A stretch of DNA of 64,000 nucleotides, taken from the NCBI RefSeq assembly GCF_026241155.1, contig NZ_JAPFGP010000016.1, positions 98,393-162,392 on the forward strand, in the 5' to 3' direction. The notes under the pieces are model-generated. The model searched no databases, was not told where the DNA came from, and was given only the letters and a program-made list of their open reading frames with translations. This stretch comes from Paucibacter sp. PLA-PC-4 (GTDB lineage: Bacteria > Pseudomonadota > Gammaproteobacteria > Burkholderiales > Burkholderiaceae_C). Below, one piece after another: positions 61,649 to 64,000 of this stretch. How positions within the stretch are numbered: the stretch's first letter is position 1; each line of letters starts with the position of its first letter. The translations under genes and the position numbers were made by a program.

Positions 61649-62770
61649 TTACCTCGGTAGCAACTCCAGTCGATCCGGAAGTTCTCGAACCCGCAAGTCG
61701 TGCAGCTTGGCCACCGCCTGCGCAAAGCCAGCGCTGTCGCCGGTCTTGAACAGGCCGCTGATCCGCAGCGCCGCCAGGCTGGGGTCCGCCACGATGGGCG
61801 TCGCGCTGTAGCGGTTCATCTCGGCCAGCGCTTGCGGCAGCGACGCGTTGTCGAAGACCGCTTCGCCGCGTTTCCAGGCCAGCACCTGGTCCATGCGCGG
61901 CCGGTCCCGCTGGGGCGGTGCTGCCTTCGAAGCGTTGCCACCCGCGCCTTGATCGCCCCGCACGCGCAGCCGCTCGCCGGGAGCCATCACGATGGGCTGC
62001 ACGATCCTGGCGGCAGCAATGCGGCGCTCGGCCTCGCGCACCACCACCTGGCCTTCCACCAGCGTGACATCGAGCGCCTGACTCGCACCTGCACCTGGCG
62101 GTGTCAGCCGCACCACGAAGGCCGTCCCGGTGGCGGTGACTTCCGTACCGGCGGCCTGCACGACAAAGGGTCGGCTCGCATCTTTGGCGACCTCGAAGAA
62201 CGCCTCTCCGCCTTCCACGCGCACGCGGCGCTGGGTCTGGTCGAGTTCCACCTGCACCCGGGTCGAGGTGTTCAGCGACATCCGGGTGCCATCCCTCAGG
62301 ATCACCAAGCGCTGCTCCCCGATGCCGGTGTCGTAGCTGTCGATATCGCGCCAGGGCTGGCCTACCAGCACACCGACCACGAGGACCGTCACTGTGAGCG
62401 GCAGAGCGAGTGGCCAGAGGCGCCGCCAGCCCCATCCCCTCGTGCCGGCACTCGCGGGGCTGGCGACCTGCCCTTCCCCACTTTGGTCCTCAGGCCTGCA
62501 TGCAGCCGCTGCCCGGGCAACAGCGGCCCGGTCGACCCCCGCCGCCTCCATCCACAGATCCGTCCCGCGCTCGAAGGCCAGCCGGTGTGCCGCCGAGCGC
62601 GCCTGCCAGGCGCGGCATTCGCGTTCCATGTGATGTGATCGATCCGGCCCGTGCAGCCGGGCAATCCAGACCGCCGCCTCGGCCGCGATCTCTCGCGTCA
62701 CGACAGGCTCGGACCCTTGTCTCTCTTCCCCCTGCCCGTCCCGCCCCTCCCGCCCCTCTGCGCCATTCAC
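61649..62770 (-). CDS. FecR-type anti-sigma/sigma regulator
   Basis: A 373-aa inner-membrane protein. The N-terminal FecR_N/DUF4880-like domain (about 25-70; EAAVWIARLHG, then CRAWQARSAAHRLAFERG) binds the sigma factor; one membrane helix (about 118-140), the periplasmic FecR domain (TGIGEQRLVILRDGTRMSLN, VEGGEAFFEVAKDASRPFVV, GTAFVVR) and a C-terminal STN-like part (LPQALAEMNRYSATPIVADP) follow. I take the GTG at 62770, which overlaps the sigma stop (GTGA). Usually it transmits a signal from a TonB-dependent receptor, but none is encoded after it here. Confidence 0.85.
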   Translation of the reverse strand: MNGAEGREGRDGQGEERQGSEPVVTREIAAEAAVWIARLHGPDRSHHMERECRAWQARSAAHRLAFERGTDLWMEAAGVDRAAVARAAAACRPEDQSGEGQVASPASAGTRGWGWRRLWPLALPLTVTVLVVGVLVGQPWRDIDSYDTGIGEQRLVILRDGTRMSLNTSTRVQVELDQTQRRVRVEGGEAFFEVAKDASRPFVVQAAGTEVTATGTAFVVRLTPPGAGASQALDVTLVEGQVVVREAERRIAAARIVQPIVMAPGERLRVRGDQGAGGNASKAAPPQRDRPRMDQVLAWKRGEAVFDNASLPQALAEMNRYSATPIVADPSLAALRISGLFKTGDSAGFAQAVAKLHDLRVRELPDRLELLPR

Positions 62771-63252
62771 GTTCGCCAGTCCTGCATCCCGGTGATGAGT
62801 TGCATCGTAACTTTGGCGATGTGCTTCTCCACGGTGCTGATGCTCAAGCCGTGTTGGTCGGCGATCTCCCGGTAGGTCAGCCCGTCCAGGCGGTGGGCCA
62901 GGAAGATGTCCCGGCTCTTCTCGGTCAGCCGCCCCAAACAAATGTGCAGCCGCGCCAGGCGTTCCCGCCCCAGCACCACGGCCTCGACGGGCGGCGACTC
63001 ATCGACCAGGATCACCTCTTCGAGCACGACCTGCTCGCCGTGGGTGACCCGGCCCCGGTGCTCATCGATCGCCAGGTTCAGCGCGGTCTGCATCAGGAAG
63101 GCCTCGGGCTTGTCGACGACCTGCTCACGCTCATAGCGGGCCAGCCGCACCCAGGCTTCCTGGACGATATCTTCCGCATCCTGAGTCGAGCTGCCGCGTC
63201 GCCGCAGGGCGTCTCGGATGCGAGAGAAGACCGGAGGCAGATGCTTCTTCAT
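62767..63252 (-). CDS. FecI-like ECF sigma factor
   Basis: A 161-aa sigma70-family factor from the ATG at 63252 (GGGAGGG 7 nt before). Region 2: DAEDIVQEAWVRLARYE, then PEAFLMQTALNLAIDEHR; region 4: LTEKSRDIFLAHRLDGLTYR, EIADQHGLSISTVEKHI. It is paired with FecR as in iron-siderophore uptake systems (FecI/FecR). The frame runs on to 63345 without a better start. A 31-bp repeat lies 94 nt upstream. A decayed homologue is at 45900-46320. Confidence 0.9.
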   Translation of the reverse strand: MKKHLPPVFSRIRDALRRRGSSTQDAEDIVQEAWVRLARYEREQVVDKPEAFLMQTALNLAIDEHRGRVTHGEQVVLEEVILVDESPPVEAVVLGRERLARLHICLGRLTEKSRDIFLAHRLDGLTYREIADQHGLSISTVEKHIAKVTMQLITGMQDWRT

Positions 63253-63345
63253 GGTGAACCCTCCCAGGGTCAAAGGCCGAACGGTACGAAGCCGGCCGCA
63301 CGAGAACCGAAAAGGCTCAGCCTTGAGCGAAGGCCAGATTGTCAT

Positions 63346-63376
63346 GCTACTTTACGTCTGTATACCCAAAGTCATC
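63346..63376. repeat. 31-bp direct repeat, copy 1 (sigma side)
   Basis: It differs from copy 2 (63457-63487) at two positions only. Contains ACGTCTGTATACCCAAAGTC. It lies upstream of the ECF sigma gene and is a candidate operator for the XRE protein at 63509. Confidence 0.7.
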
Positions 63377-63456
63377 AAGAAGAGATTATTTGCTTTACTC
63401 GCATGAGGTCTGCCCTTTGCATCGAAGCAGATGGTGACGCCGCAGCGACTTCAATT

Positions 63457-63487
63457 GCTACTTAACGTCTGTAGACCCAAAGTCATC
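63457..63487. repeat. 31-bp direct repeat, copy 2 (XRE side)
   Basis: It matches copy 1 in 29 of 31 bases, contains the perfect palindrome GTCTGTAGAC, and ends 21 nt before the ATG of the XRE gene. The place and symmetry suit an autoregulatory operator. Confidence 0.7.
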
Positions 63488-63508
63488 TGTGATTGAACCT
63501 CCGACGTC

Positions 63509-63745
63509 ATGTCAGGGCGTCGGAAAACCACGGTCGAATCAGCACGGGAGCGCTTAGCGCGACGCCTTCGTTCGCTTCGTGCTGCTCGCGGCCTATCGCA
63601 AGAGGGGCTTGCTGACTTGGCGGATCTGCACCGCACCTATGTGGGGTCCATTGAGCGTTGCGAGAGGAATGTCTCTCTCGACAACGTTGAGCGGTTGGCA
63701 ACGGCGCTGGGCGTTGACATCTGTGATTTGCTGATCCAGGAATGA
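63509..63745 (+). CDS. Small XRE regulator resembling restriction-modification controller proteins
   Basis: A 78-aa protein, almost only a helix-turn-helix: RLRSLRAARGLSQEGLADLA, then LHRTYVGSIERCERNVSLDN and VERLATALGVDICDLL. The LHRTYVxxIERxxRNVSL pattern and the small size are typical of C proteins that time restriction-modification genes, though general XRE regulators share it. No methylase or nuclease is in view; the IS256 element begins 63 nt later and may have separated it from its partners. The two 31-bp repeats upstream are its likely targets. Confidence 0.75.
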   Translation: MSGRRKTTVESARERLARRLRSLRAARGLSQEGLADLADLHRTYVGSIERCERNVSLDNVERLATALGVDICDLLIQE

Positions 63746-63808
63746 TCGTCGTACGATAATTGATGAACGGTCGTGAATTCAGACACCGGGCATAGCTGCT
63801 CAGCAACC

Positions 63809-64000
63809 GGGCCTGTCCGAATTTCTGTGTGTGAGGCTCGTTGAGCCTTCACCGATTTCGTGAAGGCGGTGGAGGATCCTACGACACCGGTCTGGTGAAT
63901 CGATCTTCGTAGAGGATTGCGAACTGGTTCATCGCGGCTTTCCAGTGGTGAGTCGGTCGGGTCCAGTCCTCGGTGATGTTGCGCAGCGCCAGCCAGATCA
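63809..64000. mobile_element. IS256-family insertion sequence, cut by window edge
   Basis: GGGCCTGTCCGAATTTCTGT at 63809 has the form of an IS256-type terminal inverted repeat, about 70 nt outside the stop of a Mutator-type transposase gene reading from the right. The other end lies outside the window. Confidence 0.6.
63879..64000 (-). CDS. IS256/Mutator-family transposase, C-terminal end only
   Basis: The last 39 codons are visible: IWLALRNITEDWTRPTHHWK, then AAMNQFAILYEDRFTRPVS and a TAG. LALRNIxxxWTRPxxxWKxAxNxFAIxxEDR is the standard C-terminus of IS256-family transposases. It runs off the right edge. It is unlike the divergent relative at 46338-47126, so this is a separate, apparently recent element. 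Confidence 0.8.
   Translation of the reverse strand, partial: IWLALRNITEDWTRPTHHWKAAMNQFAILYEDRFTRPVS

Overview
The window carries most of the photosynthesis gene cluster (PGC) of an anoxygenic purple phototroph, followed by an accessory region. The GC-rich sequence, the gene order (divergent crtD-crtC / crtE-crtF-bchCXYZ-puf next to ppsR-ppaA-bchFNBHLM-lhaA-puhABC-acsF-puhE), the tetrahaem PufC and the oxygen-dependent cyclase AcsF all point to a betaproteobacterium of the Rubrivivax / Roseateles / Rhizobacter type (Burkholderiales). This taxonomic call is inference from gene order and content.

Region 1 (1-17.3 kb). A ppsR gene cut by the left edge and a ppaA/aerR-type cobalamin-domain gene read leftward. 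Divergent from them is a compact, overlapping operon, bchF-N-B-H-L-M, lhaA, puhA-B-C, acsF, puhE, ending with an alpha/beta hydrolase. The bchF promoter carries two abutting near-consensus PpsR sites.

Region 2 (17.3-27.3 kb). This is a light- and second-messenger-signalling block: haem oxygenase (makes biliverdin), two EAL phosphodiesterases with degenerate GGDEF domains, a bacteriophytochrome without histidine kinase, and a second ppsR immediately upstream of it.

Region 3 (27.4-42.1 kb). The leftward superoperon crtE-crtF-bchC-X-Y-Z-pufB-(orf74)-pufA-pufL-pufM-(orf49)-pufC has a perfect TGT-N12-ACA site in the crtE/crtD divergent promoter. crtD-crtC-bciA read rightward. A 74-aa membrane-protein gene sits between pufB and pufA, and a 49-aa ORF is translationally coupled between pufM and pufC. 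Not in the window, and presumably left of it: bchI, bchD, bchO, bchG, bchP, crtB, crtI and any puc genes.

Region 4 (42.2-45.5 kb). A GAF-EAL protein, a MocR regulator, a decayed integrase tail and a tRNA-Arg(UCU) mark the edge of the PGC.

Region 5 (45.5-64 kb). This is an accessory island with decayed genes (an ECF sigma pseudogene, a frameshifted ORF), a PAS sensor fused to an unusual C-terminal tail, an AT-rich SIR2-HerA-KTSC cassette (probable anti-phage defence), an H-NS-like gene, small secreted proteins, an IS110/IS1111-type transposase, a plasmid-type stbABC set, an ECF sigma/FecR pair, a controller-protein-like XRE regulator with two 31-bp operator-like repeats, and an IS256-family element cut by the right edge.

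Together, the PGC genes encode bacteriochlorophyll a synthesis from Mg-protoporphyrin to bacteriochlorophyllide, spheroidene-type carotenoid tailoring, the reaction centre with LH1 and cytochrome, and assembly factors. PpsR copies, PpaA and the phytochrome with its haem oxygenase probably set expression by light and oxygen.
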